A stretch of 64,000 bases of DNA from Myxococcus fulvus (GCF_900111765.1 NZ_FOIB01000010.1:62001-126000), one strand, 5' to 3'; positions 19,001 to 26,718 are shown, counted from the first letter of the stretch. A program made the numbers and translations. Notes: generated from the sequence alone by a model not told the origin.

Positions 19001-19861
19001 ATCCTGGAGGACAAGCCGCTGGAGCAACTGGACCGGGGCGCCCTGGAGCGGGTCCTGGCCGCCAAGGCGCAGGGTGCGTGGAACCTGCATCAGCTGACGC
19101 GGAGTCTGCCCCTGGAACACTGGGTTCTCTTCTCATCCATCTCATCGCTCGTCGGCAACGCGGGGCAGGGGGCCTACGTCGCGGCGAACGCGTTCCTGGA
19201 CCAGCTCGCGGTGTATCGGCGCCAGCAGGGGTTGCCGGCGACGGCGATTCAATGGGGGGCGCTGGGAGAGGCCGGGCTCGTTGCACGCAACGCGAGCGTG
19301 GCGCGCCATCTGGAGCACCTGGGCCTGCGAGGTCTGTCCACGCGCACCGCGCTCCAGGGGCTCGGGCGCGTCCTGGAGGCGAGGCCCGTCCAGCTCGCCA
19401 TCGCGGACGTGGACTGGCGACGTTGGGGCGAGGCGCTCGTTCCCTGGAGCGGTGCGAGGCGGCTGGTCGGGCTGCTGGATGCGCCCGCCGGCGCTCCTGG
19501 GCTCGGACCGCACGGCGCGGGCGTGTCGCGGGCATTGCCTGGGCACCTCCTCCAGGGCCTGACGCGAATCGTGGCGAGGGTCATGCGCACCCAGGAGTCC
19601 GCGCTCAATGTCACACAACCCCTGAGGGAGCTGGGGTTGGACTCCATCATGGCCCTGGAGCTGGTGACAGCCGTGGAGCGTGAGCTGGGGATGAAGCTCT
19701 CCACCCTGGAAGTCGTCAGTGGCCCGTCCCTCCGGGAGCTGGCCGCGCGAATGCCCGGTCAGTCAGAACGGAGCGTGCTCTATGCTTCCGGGCAGGAGGC
19801 TGAACCGACCGCCCATGCCGAAGTACACCGTGAACCTGTCCGACGTGCCCGAAGGTCATGA
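13031..19861 (+). CDS. Type I polyketide synthase with N-terminal hot-dog thioesterase: TE-KS-AT-DH-(psiKR)-ER-KR-ACP
   Basis: A single-module, fully reducing PKS of 2276 residues. Residues 1-165 are a 4HBT/THEM6-like hot-dog thioesterase (D-L-F-G-H-M-N-N-S-R-Y at 38-48). The KS (about 182-625) has Cys357 in D-T-A-C-S-S-S, His492 in H-G-T-G-T and His532 in N-L-G-H. The AT has Ser808 in G-H-S-I-G and His911 in V-P-Y-H-S. The DH has His1104 in H-x3-G-x4-P and Asp1264 in D-G-A-F-H. A structural KR half follows; the ER has the G-G-V-G loop at 1707-1710. The KR has G-G-L-G-G-F-G at 1907, Ser2036 and Tyr2049. The ACP has Ser2205 in G-L-D-S-I. No methyltransferase and no C-terminal TE are seen. All catalytic residues are present, so it should be active, probably iteratively, making a long reduced acyl chain. 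Confidence 0.93.
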   Translation: MKPSLRLFQTLLHGALRGRVGPLEESVTRWRVLPSDLDLFGHMNNSRYLAMMDLGRVDLLVRAGLLPQVLRHRWVVPVGETSLQFRDSLRLFESYELGTRLVSWDEQWLYFQQEFRRPSEPGRPVVTGQVRAVFRDANGTVPPAQVLRGVAGHDVPVPVVSTEGRRGLTLASPRRADVAPEREPLAIVGIGCRLPGGIEDTDGFWKVLMEGRECIVDIPEGRWDAKKFHDASGRAPGRTYVQRAGLLQQDLREFEPGFFGITPREANTLDPQQRLMLEVSWEALEDAGLPPSTLAGSRTGVFVGGFMMDNLILHASPDNRERLDSHSATASTLTMLSNRLSYFYDLRGPSVSLDTACSSSLVALHLACQSLWAGESEAALVGGVNVLLLPETQVTMSKGRFLSPRGRCHAFSDQADGYVRAEGAAVLVVKPLSAALRDGNPIHSLILGTAVNQDGRTPGITVPNAEAQVAVMREAYAKADVDPSRVAYVEAHGTGTPVGDPIEARAIGTVTGAGRTGPERCRMGSVKTNLGHLEAAAGVAGVIKAALVLEHGLVPPHPHLGRVNPQIPLETLGLHIPTRPEALPRGAEPRFAGVNSFGYGGTNAHVVLVEPPPRATVLTPKRPEGRPHLLVLGAKSNEALSALAERYAVWLEEGRGTPEQLCRDAAVHRSHPRHRLALRGANREALVQSLRAIARGERDVPGLDFVADPGEARRKVLFVYTGMGPQWWAMGRQLLATERVFREAVEECDGLFRTLAGWSIAEELKRDAASSRITRTEVAQPANAVLQVALTRLWASWGVVPDGVVGHSIGEVGAAWASGALETRDALLTAFHRSRLQQRVAGQGAMLAVGLGPEEALEWVQRHGPGIAVAAINSARSVTLAGARAPLERVAAELAAAGRFNRFLQVEVPYHSPLMDPLQGELLDALAGLRPNAPRLPLYSTVSGRLMTEAERHDATYWWNNVRDSVRFADALRAAVEDGHETFIEVGPHPVLASSIRDVLSTAGVKGEVLASLVREASEQETMTSALGRLHVLGVDVAWRGYFGPGGYVGAPRMPWQRKVYWEESVRSASRRRAFGGHPLLVDSEPGAWTAELSLAAVPYLADHHAAGSLLFPGAGHVELALAARHALTGDARCRIEELELSSAVVLSPETSPRLRLGVSSETSRFVVQRQEEGQQPVVCARGRLVSSGRGSRVVDVAALRARLPESTMPEALYASLERGGLRYGPAFRVVSALHRAPGEVLARLDLPAVVDARGYHLHPVLLDGAFHSLIAAAMDDADHDLVPTGIDCIEVLVPPGRTLLSHGRLRSVGEGTLRGDITLLSEDGIVVAEVTGFTCRLLPRVRTDEAALLERSVYSRRWERFEPAEPAEHEEVTWVVMGGAVPEVSTSKWHVVSDATALDAMLSALPESAKVRLVDLRWLDAPESEEPVARGVNAADALLRCVQALRPGRIDRYYLVTTRAESVSQQRELPSLSLAPLLGLARTVMTERPDLRLTVVDLDTEPSSIEALLLRLSGLGVEQEVAEREGLFHAVRLMRDTLTTPTEAPQLEPVPEGMGYELVLGKEGQLDTLGFVAKPRRAPGPGEVELEVESTALGFKDVMKALGLLSSRVTQDTYIGEAIGMEGAGRISAVGEGVTGFAVGNRVYGVAPGFIASHMVLPVGNVVKLPSHLSFEQGANLIVFLTVYHALMRVARLRQGERILIHGATGGVGLAAIEVARWCGADIIATAGSEEKRQYLRDQGLTHVSHSRDTRFADDVRAWTDGRGVDVVLSFSPGEVVSRSVECLAPFGRFIELGKASFEQDELLRLRPFNENLTYAAVDFDRLLRSRPDEVRELYQEVLARFEDGSFRPLPSRSWPASQTEDAFRTLARGQHIGKVCISMKDPGLRVRPLARGARFSSEGTYLVTGGLGGFGLEVARWLVEEGARQLVLVSRRGAQSQEAQAALTQWRARGVSVQAVAADVASREELERVFTRLHAEQPPLRGVFHCATILEDKPLEQLDRGALERVLAAKAQGAWNLHQLTRSLPLEHWVLFSSISSLVGNAGQGAYVAANAFLDQLAVYRRQQGLPATAIQWGALGEAGLVARNASVARHLEHLGLRGLSTRTALQGLGRVLEARPVQLAIADVDWRRWGEALVPWSGARRLVGLLDAPAGAPGLGPHGAGVSRALPGHLLQGLTRIVARVMRTQESALNVTQPLRELGLDSIMALELVTAVERELGMKLSTLEVVSGPSLRELAARMPGQSERSVLYASGQEAEPTAHAEVHREPVRRARRS

Positions 19862-21239
19862 ACTCCCCCCGCTGCTCCAGAAGGTCGGCGCGTGGGTCGG
19901 CAAGCAAGACCATGGAACCCTGGGTTGGTTCGATGGACTGGTGGCCGAGGCCGTTCCGAAGGAGTGGAGCCCGGAGAAGGCGGACCGTCTTCGCGCCGCC
20001 GCCTTCTCCTTCCTGAGCCTCGCGGACGGCTCGCTGCTGCTGTTGGTGAAGCCCGGCGGGAAGGCGCCGCCCGCCGTGGCGCTGCTCGGCTCCGAGGGAG
20101 AGACGCAGACCGTCGCCAACAGCCTGGAGGAGTTCCTCGCCCTGTGGTCCCAGGGCGAGACGGACATCCACGACCTCGACGACGAGGAGGCCGGGGACGG
20201 ACGCGAGGCGCTGGCCGCCTGGCTGAAGAAGAACAAGATCAAGGCGCCGAAGGTGGCGGAGTTCGACTTCTCCGCCTGGCTCGATGGTGACGAGAAGCCC
20301 GCGGCCTCGCGGCCCGCGACCGCCGCGCCCGCGTTCAAGCCCACCGACATCATGGCGAAGCTCGGCCCCAAGACGCGCAAGGTGGCATCGGTGCTCGGGC
20401 GTCGCGCGGATGCGCCGGAGGTCATCACCTACGTGACGGAGGGCTTGGGCAAGAAGCTGCCGGCCTCCACCAGCGAGAACAAGGACTCGGTCAACATTTC
20501 CGCGCCCAAGCAGGGCGTCGAGCTGGTCCTGTCTCACGACATCCTCCACGACGCCTTTCCGCCCGTTCCGAAGACGGCCAAGACGTTCATCCCCTACGTC
20601 TCCACGGCGTGGGTCCGCGCGGCGGTGGGCGAGGACGTGCTGGGCGTGCCGTGGAAGGCGAAGTCGGAGGCGGAGGTCACGAAGGTGTTGGGGCCGCCCA
20701 CGGGCCGCAAGGCGAGCTTCGCGGACGAGGACGAGCTCACCGTCGCCTTCTGGCTCTACCCGCTCGACACCGAGGGGCTCCTGGAGCTCGAGCTCGAGTT
20801 CGATGACCTGGTCACCGTCACCCTGTCGGTGAAGGGCTCGGGGGACCTCGCGAGGTATCCGGATGTCACCACGGGCCTCTTCGTCGGCTATGCGGTGACG
20901 CGAGGGCTGCTGGACACCTCGCGCTTCCCCGCGCACCAGGCGCTGCTGGCGAAGATTGCCAGGAGGGAGGCGCAGGGCTCGGAGCTGGTGAAGCAGGCGA
21001 TGCCTCGGGGCCTGTGGACGAGCCACCTCCGGGACGAGCCCGCGCTCCAGACGCTGCTGTGGCGCTGGTTCCACAACCTGAACGACGTGTGGATCAAGAA
21101 GGACCTCATCAAGGTCTTCGGCAAGCGCGCGACGGAGAGCGGCCACGACGCGCCGAAGCTGGCCGACGACACGTGGGACGCCGTCGACAAGGCGGCGCCC
21201 GTGCTCGACAAGCGCTTCGCCGCGTTCATCAAGAAGTAG
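19815..21239 (+). CDS. Unknown protein with possible SUKH (SMI1/KNR4)-like N-terminus
   Basis: A 474-residue soluble protein whose start at 19815 (M-P-K-Y-T-V-N-L) lies 47 bases inside the PKS frame. Residues about 60-125 have an A-D-G-S-L-L-L-L core followed by a helix and E-F-L-A-L-W, which loosely recalls SUKH/SMI1-KNR4 folds. The middle is a Pro/Ala-rich linker and the C-terminal 300 residues are unknown. There is no signal peptide, membrane segment or clear catalytic motif. It is the last gene of the cassette, although SUKH proteins elsewhere are often immunity factors. The SUKH suggestion is weak. Confidence 0.6.
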   Translation: MPKYTVNLSDVPEGHELPPLLQKVGAWVGKQDHGTLGWFDGLVAEAVPKEWSPEKADRLRAAAFSFLSLADGSLLLLVKPGGKAPPAVALLGSEGETQTVANSLEEFLALWSQGETDIHDLDDEEAGDGREALAAWLKKNKIKAPKVAEFDFSAWLDGDEKPAASRPATAAPAFKPTDIMAKLGPKTRKVASVLGRRADAPEVITYVTEGLGKKLPASTSENKDSVNISAPKQGVELVLSHDILHDAFPPVPKTAKTFIPYVSTAWVRAAVGEDVLGVPWKAKSEAEVTKVLGPPTGRKASFADEDELTVAFWLYPLDTEGLLELELEFDDLVTVTLSVKGSGDLARYPDVTTGLFVGYAVTRGLLDTSRFPAHQALLAKIARREAQGSELVKQAMPRGLWTSHLRDEPALQTLLWRWFHNLNDVWIKKDLIKVFGKRATESGHDAPKLADDTWDAVDKAAPVLDKRFAAFIKK

Positions 21240-21256
21240 CCGTCGGACCTGGACGC

Positions 21257-21283
21257 GCCCCTCCAGCTCCCTCCTGGAGGGGC
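21257..21283. terminator. Bidirectional hairpin between convergent genes
   Basis: Perfect 10-bp inverted repeat GCCCCTCCAG (21257-21266) / CTGGAGGGGC (21274-21283) with a 7-base loop. It lies 18 bases after the stop of the PKS cassette and before the convergent membrane protein. There is no T-tract. Confidence 0.65.
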
Positions 21284-21296
21284 CGTGCGCCAGGCG

Positions 21297-22502
21297 TCAG
21301 AGGTAGCTCATCCAGGGGCTGCGCGAGCGCGCCTTGACGCGGGCGAAGGCTCGGCAGGCGAACCACATGGGCACGGTGGTCACCAGCGCCAGCAACCAGA
21401 GCGAGCCGACATTCGGGAGGCTGAACAGCGTCCCCTGGTTGGGGCCGAGCGCCGCGAGCGCGAGCCGGTTCAGCGCGTTGAGCAGGTAGAGGTGGACGAC
21501 ATAGAAGAACAGCGGCGCCGCGCCGAACACCGCCAGCGTCGTGCTCAGCGCCTCCGGCGCCAGGTCCAGGAGCGCCAGCAGCGCCGCGCCCACACCCAGG
21601 GTCAGCAGCAGGAAGTCGAGCGACGGTGGGTACTTGGTCAGGTTGAGGAACGACATGACCGTCTCCAGCGGCGTCGCGCCGACGGACCACGGCAGGGGCT
21701 CGCCGTAGACGTTCACGAGCCTGAGCACCCCGAAGAGGGCGAGCGCGCCCGCGGACGCGAGCAGCAGCCACCGGCGCCGCGTCGTCGCCTGGACCTGGGA
21801 CGAGAACCACGGCCCCACCGCGTAGCCCAGCGCGATGACGCCCATCCACGGCAGCACGGGATAGGACGTCTTGAGCCTCGCGCCCCAGGGCAGGTCGATG
21901 AAGCCCCGGTCATGCAGGAGCGCCCACGGGGTGTGCCCCGGCTCGCCGGCCGCGAAGTGGACGGAGTCCAGCAGGTTGTGGCCCAGAATCACGAGCAGCG
22001 CGAACCCCAGCAGCGCGGGGCGGGGCAGGTGGAGCAGGGCGGCCAGCACCATCATCGACAGGCCAATCGCTCCGATGACCTGGAAGTAGTACGTCGGCGG
22101 GAGCAGCTGGAACGTCCACGCGAAGTTGACCACGGTCAGCTCCAGCACCAGCAGGAACAGGCCCCGTTTGAAGAGGAAGCCGGACGCCGCGCGACGCCCT
22201 CCGTGCCGCTGACCGTAGAGCCAGGCCGCCACGCCCGTGAGGATGATGAAGACGGGCGCGCACAGGTGCGCGGCCAGCCGGGTGAAGAAGAGCCCGGGCG
22301 GCGTGGTCGCCAGCACCACCGGGTCGCTGACCTGCGCGTGGAGATAGAAGTACTCGCGCACGTGGTCCACGAGCATCAGCGCCATGACCAGTCCCCGCAG
22401 GGCGTCGATGCCGATGATTCGCCGACCCTTCGTCGTCGCCAGGCTCGCCGCCGAGCGCTCGACGGAGGGCAGGGCGGTGGACATCGTGGCGGGTGCTGTC
22501 AT
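21297..22502 (-). CDS. HGSNAT/DUF1624-like multi-pass membrane acyltransferase
   Basis: A 401-residue protein with about ten hydrophobic segments. The start is placed at the ATG at 22502 (M-T-A-P-A-T-M); a second ATG lies 18 bases in and no clear SD decides. The first membrane segment, R-I-I-G-I-D-A-L-R-G-L-V-M-A followed by M-L-V-D-H, is the signature of the DUF1624/heparan-alpha-glucosaminide N-acetyltransferase catalytic family, where the conserved D and H act in acyl transfer across the membrane. In bacteria these are usually of unknown substrate. Convergent with the PKS cassette, it could decorate an envelope glycan or lipid. Confidence 0.75.
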   Translation of the reverse strand: MTAPATMSTALPSVERSAASLATTKGRRIIGIDALRGLVMALMLVDHVREYFYLHAQVSDPVVLATTPPGLFFTRLAAHLCAPVFIILTGVAAWLYGQRHGGRRAASGFLFKRGLFLLVLELTVVNFAWTFQLLPPTYYFQVIGAIGLSMMVLAALLHLPRPALLGFALLVILGHNLLDSVHFAAGEPGHTPWALLHDRGFIDLPWGARLKTSYPVLPWMGVIALGYAVGPWFSSQVQATTRRRWLLLASAGALALFGVLRLVNVYGEPLPWSVGATPLETVMSFLNLTKYPPSLDFLLLTLGVGAALLALLDLAPEALSTTLAVFGAAPLFFYVVHLYLLNALNRLALAALGPNQGTLFSLPNVGSLWLLALVTTVPMWFACRAFARVKARSRSPWMSYL

Positions 22503-22660
22503 CGCGTTCACTCGAACGGGAAGGCCGCGCCTCCGAGCGAGATGTCGGCCGGCTGCTTCCCTGTCGTGGTGGAGGAGGGCGCTCGGGGCCCGTCGATAAC
22601 AGCCGGTAGGGCGGCTCACTCCCCCGAAGTGGCGGGAGGCTCGCGGGGGCGGCCCCGTGT

Positions 22661-22682
22661 CCCGGGAATCCTCGTTCCCGGG
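22661..22682 (-). terminator. Hairpin downstream of the LURP-one-like gene
   Basis: Perfect 8-bp stem CCCGGGAA (22661-22668) / TTCCCGGG (22675-22682) with a 6-base loop, about 80 bases after the minus-strand stop at 22765. There is no T-run, so it may be a Rho-type end or a 3' stabiliser. The remaining 160 bases before the acyltransferase start show nothing clear. Confidence 0.5.
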
Positions 22683-22764
22683 TTGCAACTGAATCATGAT
22701 GGCGATAAGGCGCCATTGCCGACGAGGGGCCCGTGAGTGCTCCCGGACCCCTCGGGGCTCCAGG

Positions 22765-23382
22765 CTACTGCTGGCGTCCCTCGACGGCGCACATGAGCAC
22801 CGCCGCCGCGATGCCGAGCCGGCGGTCCAGGCGGCCCTGGAGGTCCATGCCGAAGTCCAGGTCGATCTTCTGGATGAAGGGGTTGAAGCGCTGCTTGAAG
22901 GCGAACACCTGCGCGCCGCCCACGGTGCCGGTGAAGGACTGGGGGAGCAGGTTGGTGAGGAAGCGGCGCACCAGCGCCAGCAGCATGCTGTCCTCTTCAA
23001 TCTTGCCGATCTCCTGGTCGTTCGCGTCCAGCACCAGCCACTCGTCGCGGAGGATGGAGCGCAGGCCCTTGCGGCGCAGCGCGCCCACGCGCTGGCCCGT
23101 GGACGCGTCCGTCACGTCGTACGTCATCCCGAAGTCGAGGATGCCGCGCGCCTTGATGCTGAGCAGCTCCTCGCGCATCTCCTCGTCGCCGTAGATGCGC
23201 AGGTCCTCCTTCAGCTTGAAGGCCTTCAGCTTCGAGTAGAAAGCGAGGTTGCCCGCGGCGTCGTAGATGTGGAACGCGCCGCCGAACAGTTTGAAGAACT
23301 GCCGGCGAATCATGTAGGACGACTGGCCGAAGCGGCCGGGAGCCAGGTGGCTGGCGGGACGGTTTTGGAGGGCGGTAGACAT
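22765..23382 (-). CDS. LURP-one-related (tubby-like fold) protein
   Basis: A 205-residue protein starting at 23382, with a strong AGGGGGTG a few bases upstream. The pattern Y-M-I-R-R-Q-F-F-K-L-F-G-G-A-F-H-I-Y-D, then repeated strands such as G-x-L-R-R-K-G-L-R-S-I-L-R-D-E and a hydrophobic C-terminal helix, matches the LURP-one-related/scramblase-like family with the 12-strand tubby barrel. Members bind membranes or lipids. The C-terminus (L-G-I-A-A-A-V-L-M-C-A-V) may be a membrane-inserted helix. Gaps of about 200 bases on both sides suggest a single-gene unit. Confidence 0.7.
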   Translation of the reverse strand: MSTALQNRPASHLAPGRFGQSSYMIRRQFFKLFGGAFHIYDAAGNLAFYSKLKAFKLKEDLRIYGDEEMREELLSIKARGILDFGMTYDVTDASTGQRVGALRRKGLRSILRDEWLVLDANDQEIGKIEEDSMLLALVRRFLTNLLPQSFTGTVGGAQVFAFKQRFNPFIQKIDLDFGMDLQGRLDRRLGIAAAVLMCAVEGRQQ

Positions 23383-23580
23383 GCCCACCCCCTTAGCAAA
23401 GTTCGCCCGCCCGCCGCACGCCGGCCTGCTCGTCATGTGACGCGGTAAACCCGGGATGCGGGCAATCACGGGCCACGGGCTCCCGGGAGCATGGGGTAGC
23501 ATGGGCTGGTCCACAGCCCATGCCACGGACTGGCAGCCCTGGAAGTATTCGATTGCTTCTACAATGCGGTGGTTACCGCT

Positions 23581-24828
23581 TCACGAGGGTCGTCTGCCTT
23601 CGGTGTCGCGCAGGGCCTTGCCCAGCCAGGTGGAGAGCCGAATCGTCGGCATGTCCACGAAGCGCGCGAAGAGCGCGGAGGCGAGGAAGGTCGTCAGGGT
23701 GACGGTGAGCATCGCGAGCACCGCGCGTGTCGAGTAGGCCAGGGTGGCGGGCAGCGTCAGATAGACATACACGCCGACCGACGACAGCAGCACGCTGTGC
23801 AAGAGGTACATGGAGAAGGACTTGTCGCCGAGCCAGACGAGCGGCCGGGAGGACAGCGCGCGGGAGACGGGGTTTGTGCGCACGATGGCCCAGACCACGG
23901 GCACGGCGCCCAGGGCGGGGAAGGCGACGGGCCACTCGAGCCTCAGGCCCTGCGCCTCGCACGCGTGCGCGAGCCGGACCATCCACAGGTAGGGCTCGCT
24001 GTACCAGTGGTAGCCGCCCAGGTAGAGCCCTCCGAGCAGGGCGAGCACGAGCAGCACGGGCCTCGCGCCCAGGTCCGGCCAGCGGTGCATGTACGCGCCC
24101 GCGAGGAACAGCGAGTAGAAGAGGCCGTCCGAGGGGTGGATGAGGAGCAACGCCACCGACGCCAGCACGGCCATCCAGCCGCTGTGCCGGAAGCGGCCGA
24201 ACAGGGCCAGGAACGCGAAGAGCACGAGCGAGCCGAGGAACTCCGCGCGCAGCGTCCAGAGGATGTAGTTGTAGGACGAGTCGCCGACGAGCAGGGCGCG
24301 GTAGAGCCCCTCCTTCAGCGCGTCCACGAGCGACGGCGAGTGTTGGTAGGCATTGCCCAGGAAATCGCCCAGGTCCGTGCGCGCCACCGGGAAGAGCGAG
24401 AGCTTCATGAGCGCGTAGCACAGCAGCACGGACACGAGCACCGGCGGCATGAGGCGCACGTAGCGCTTCACCGCGGCTTCCTGGAGCGAGCCGACATCCG
24501 GGTCCTTGAAGAACTTCCGCGTGAGCACGTACCCGCTCATCACGAAGAAGACCGCGACGGAGAAGTTGCCGTTGTAGAGGACGCGCAGCGGGCTGTGGAA
24601 GGCGAGCGACTCCCAGGCCCCCTTGCGCAGCGCCTCGTCGCCTGTCTGCAGATAGGGGAAGAAGGCGTAGAAGAAGTGGGAGAGGACGACGGTGAAGGCG
24701 GCCAGCCCGCGCAGCCCCTCCAGCGACAGCGTCTTGCCGGGGGCCACGACGGGGGCTTCGGACCGGGGCGTGTCGAGGACGTCGGGCGCGGCGGAGACCG
24801 CGATGGACGGAAGGGACGAGGAGGCCAT
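23581..24828 (-). CDS. Acyltransferase-3 family (OafA/YrhL-like) membrane protein
   Basis: A 415-residue protein with about ten membrane segments. S-L-E-G-L-R-G-L-A-A-F-T-V-V-L-S-H-F near the N-terminus carries the conserved R-G and H of the Acyl_transf_3 family, and G-D-K-S-F-S-M-Y-L-L-H-S near the C-terminus is the second signature. Such enzymes O-acylate sugars in exo- or lipopolysaccharides. The ATG at 24828 is taken as start; a GTG ten codons earlier (24858) is possible and neither has a good SD. A short hairpin (GCGGT/ACCGC, 23566-23579) lies just past its stop. Confidence 0.85.
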   Translation of the reverse strand: MASSSLPSIAVSAAPDVLDTPRSEAPVVAPGKTLSLEGLRGLAAFTVVLSHFFYAFFPYLQTGDEALRKGAWESLAFHSPLRVLYNGNFSVAVFFVMSGYVLTRKFFKDPDVGSLQEAAVKRYVRLMPPVLVSVLLCYALMKLSLFPVARTDLGDFLGNAYQHSPSLVDALKEGLYRALLVGDSSYNYILWTLRAEFLGSLVLFAFLALFGRFRHSGWMAVLASVALLLIHPSDGLFYSLFLAGAYMHRWPDLGARPVLLVLALLGGLYLGGYHWYSEPYLWMVRLAHACEAQGLRLEWPVAFPALGAVPVVWAIVRTNPVSRALSSRPLVWLGDKSFSMYLLHSVLLSSVGVYVYLTLPATLAYSTRAVLAMLTVTLTTFLASALFARFVDMPTIRLSTWLGKALRDTEGRRPS

Positions 24829-25033
24829 GCCAGGAGAATCCGTCGTGGAGGAGGACACGCGTCCCAGGGCTTGACGCCCCACGGCGCGGCGCTTCCTCGT
24901 AGTGTCACGACGTTCCTGAGTCGAGCCCCAAGTGTGGTCGGGTGACACCCACCCACGGTGTCCCTCCCCGCGCACGTCTCCCCGCGCGTGAGGGCCCTGA
25001 CACCCCGCGTGTGAGGGAGTGCCGGGCGGGGCC

Positions 25034-25807
25034 TCAGCGCTCGGCGAGGTCGTCGGCCTGGAGGTACTCGGAGGCCTCGACGATGGCGCTCGCCGTCCAG
25101 CCCCGGTTCGCGCCGCGCCCCGACACCTCGCAGTCGCCGTCGGTGTGGATGCCCAGCACGTAGCCCTGCTCGTTGAGCACCGCGGCCCCGGAGCTGCCCA
25201 CCAGCGTGTCCAGGTCCGTGTAGTAGACGAGCCGGTTGCACGCGTCGGCGTAGCGCCCCTCGGCGATGACCTTGGGGGAGCCGCGCGGATGCTGGATGAC
25301 GGCCAGCCGCTCGGTGGCCAGCGTCGTCAGCGGGACGGGCGCGGCGGTGGGGAGCGTGTCGAGCAGGATGAGGGCGTAGTCCGGTGCGGTCGATTGCTCG
25401 ATGACCGTGCCCTCCGTCATCAAGGGGTCGCCGTCCGCCTCGTCCTCGAAGTTGAACACCAGGAAGGAGCGGTCTCCGAGCCCGACACAGTGGCCCGCGG
25501 TGAGCACCACCGGCCCCGCGCTCGCGGCAATCAACGTGCCGGTGCAGCTGCCGTTGATGAAGACGACAGCGTCCTCTCGCTCCTGGATGCTTGGGAGCGC
25601 GCCCTGATAGCGATTGATGGGCGTGAAGTCGAGCGACGGACCACACTGCGTGAAGGCGGTGACGCCCGCGGCCGGCTGCGGCTCCTCGCAGACCTTCAGT
25701 TCATAGGGTGCGGGCACCGAGCCCCCACAGGCCGTAAGGCCCAGGAGCACGGTGCCCGCGAGGCGCGAACCCCAGGGTTTCAAGATGGAACCGAGGGGTC
25801 GCGTCAT
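25034..25807 (-). CDS. Trypsin-like serine protease, predicted lipoprotein
   Basis: A 257-residue protein with a lipobox L-T-A-C (Cys27). The catalytic triad is visible: His106 in L-T-A-G-H-C, Asp143 in P-D-Y-A-L-I and Ser206 in V-G-S-S-G-A-A-V. The fold resembles V8/trypsin-like extracellular proteases and there is no propeptide of notable length. It begins 4 bases after the stop of the M57 metalloprotease, so the two form an operon. It likely acts at the cell surface or in the periplasm, possibly in predatory protein digestion. Confidence 0.85.
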   Translation of the reverse strand: MTRPLGSILKPWGSRLAGTVLLGLTACGGSVPAPYELKVCEEPQPAAGVTAFTQCGPSLDFTPINRYQGALPSIQEREDAVVFINGSCTGTLIAASAGPVVLTAGHCVGLGDRSFLVFNFEDEADGDPLMTEGTVIEQSTAPDYALILLDTLPTAAPVPLTTLATERLAVIQHPRGSPKVIAEGRYADACNRLVYYTDLDTLVGSSGAAVLNEQGYVLGIHTDGDCEVSGRGANRGWTASAIVEASEYLQADDLAER

Positions 25808-25811
25808 GGGC

Positions 25812-26582
25812 TTAGTACAGCGTGGTCAGCGCGGTGCGGTCGCTGCTGGTGAAGTTGCCCGTCTCCGACGAGCGGAAGCAGGAGTTCATGATGGAGCCGC
25901 CCACCGTCGCCGTCGTCGGCGTGCCGGTGATGTGGATGGCGCCGACGCCCGCCGTGCCCTCGTTACCACCCGAGCCGCAGCTGATGGCGCGGTTGTAGTA
26001 GTCGGAGTGACGGAAGCCGACCGCGTGGCCGAGCTCGTGCGTGATGACGTGCTCGTTGACGCCCGCGCTGTAGCTCTGCAGGCCCGTGCCGATGTTGATG
26101 GTGCCGTACGGACGGCCGCCGGAGGGGAAGCCCGCCGAGCCACCCGCGCCGGACATCGTCGTGGCGGTGATGTTCGCGCTGCAGCCCGTCGTCGGGCCCA
26201 CGGCCATCGTGAAGCTCAGGCCGAGCGCGTTGTAGTTCGCGACGGCGGCCGTCAGACCGGCCTTCAGGCGGGAGTAGCTGTTGAACGAAGAGGTGGGGTT
26301 GACGCAGATCTTCGTGATGCTGCTGGCGACCAGGTTCGTCGTCCGGTACTGCTCGATGTGCGTCACGGGCTGCAGCATCTCACGCGAGGCCTCGAGCGTC
26401 ACGTGGGCGTCGCGGCCCACGTACACCGCGCCGTCGACCTCCATGATGTCGTCCGCCGGGAAGCCGGCCTCGACCAGGTTGGCCTTGATCTCCTCATTCT
26501 CCAGCTGCGTGTCGCCGGTCTCGGTACCACAAGCCGCGAGCACGCCACAGCTCACCACGAGGACTGCCGCTCTCTTGAACAT
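25812..26582 (-). CDS. M57-type (HEIGH-like) zinc metalloprotease, predicted lipoprotein
   Basis: A 256-residue protein with lipobox L-A-A-C (Cys18). The zinc motif H-E-L-G-H-A-V-G-F-R-H (His182, Glu183, His186, His192) and the following D-Y-Y-N-R match peptidase family M57, secreted metzincin-like proteases common in myxobacteria. Residues about 25-80 are probably an inhibitory propeptide-like region. Start 26582 is supported by AGAGGA about 9 bases upstream. It is the first gene of a two-protease operon with the trypsin-like gene. Confidence 0.88.
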   Translation of the reverse strand: MFKRAAVLVVSCGVLAACGTETGDTQLENEEIKANLVEAGFPADDIMEVDGAVYVGRDAHVTLEASREMLQPVTHIEQYRTTNLVASSITKICVNPTSSFNSYSRLKAGLTAAVANYNALGLSFTMAVGPTTGCSANITATTMSGAGGSAGFPSGGRPYGTINIGTGLQSYSAGVNEHVITHELGHAVGFRHSDYYNRAISCGSGGNEGTAGVGAIHITGTPTTATVGGSIMNSCFRSSETGNFTSSDRTALTTLY

Positions 26583-26718
26583 GGTGCTTTTCCTCTGATG
26601 ATTCGGGGGGACGCGCCGCCGCCTGACCTTCCCATCAGCCGCGGACGGCGCGCTCGTCCCCTGAGCAACTGGCGGGCCACTCGCCCGATAAGAGAGGAGA
26701 AGCTCTTAAACCTAGATT

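Noticed and set aside
24858..24975. Longer N-terminus for the acyltransferase-3 gene
   Set aside because: The extension is basic, without SD or membrane logic; the ATG at 24828 or GTG at 24858 is more likely.
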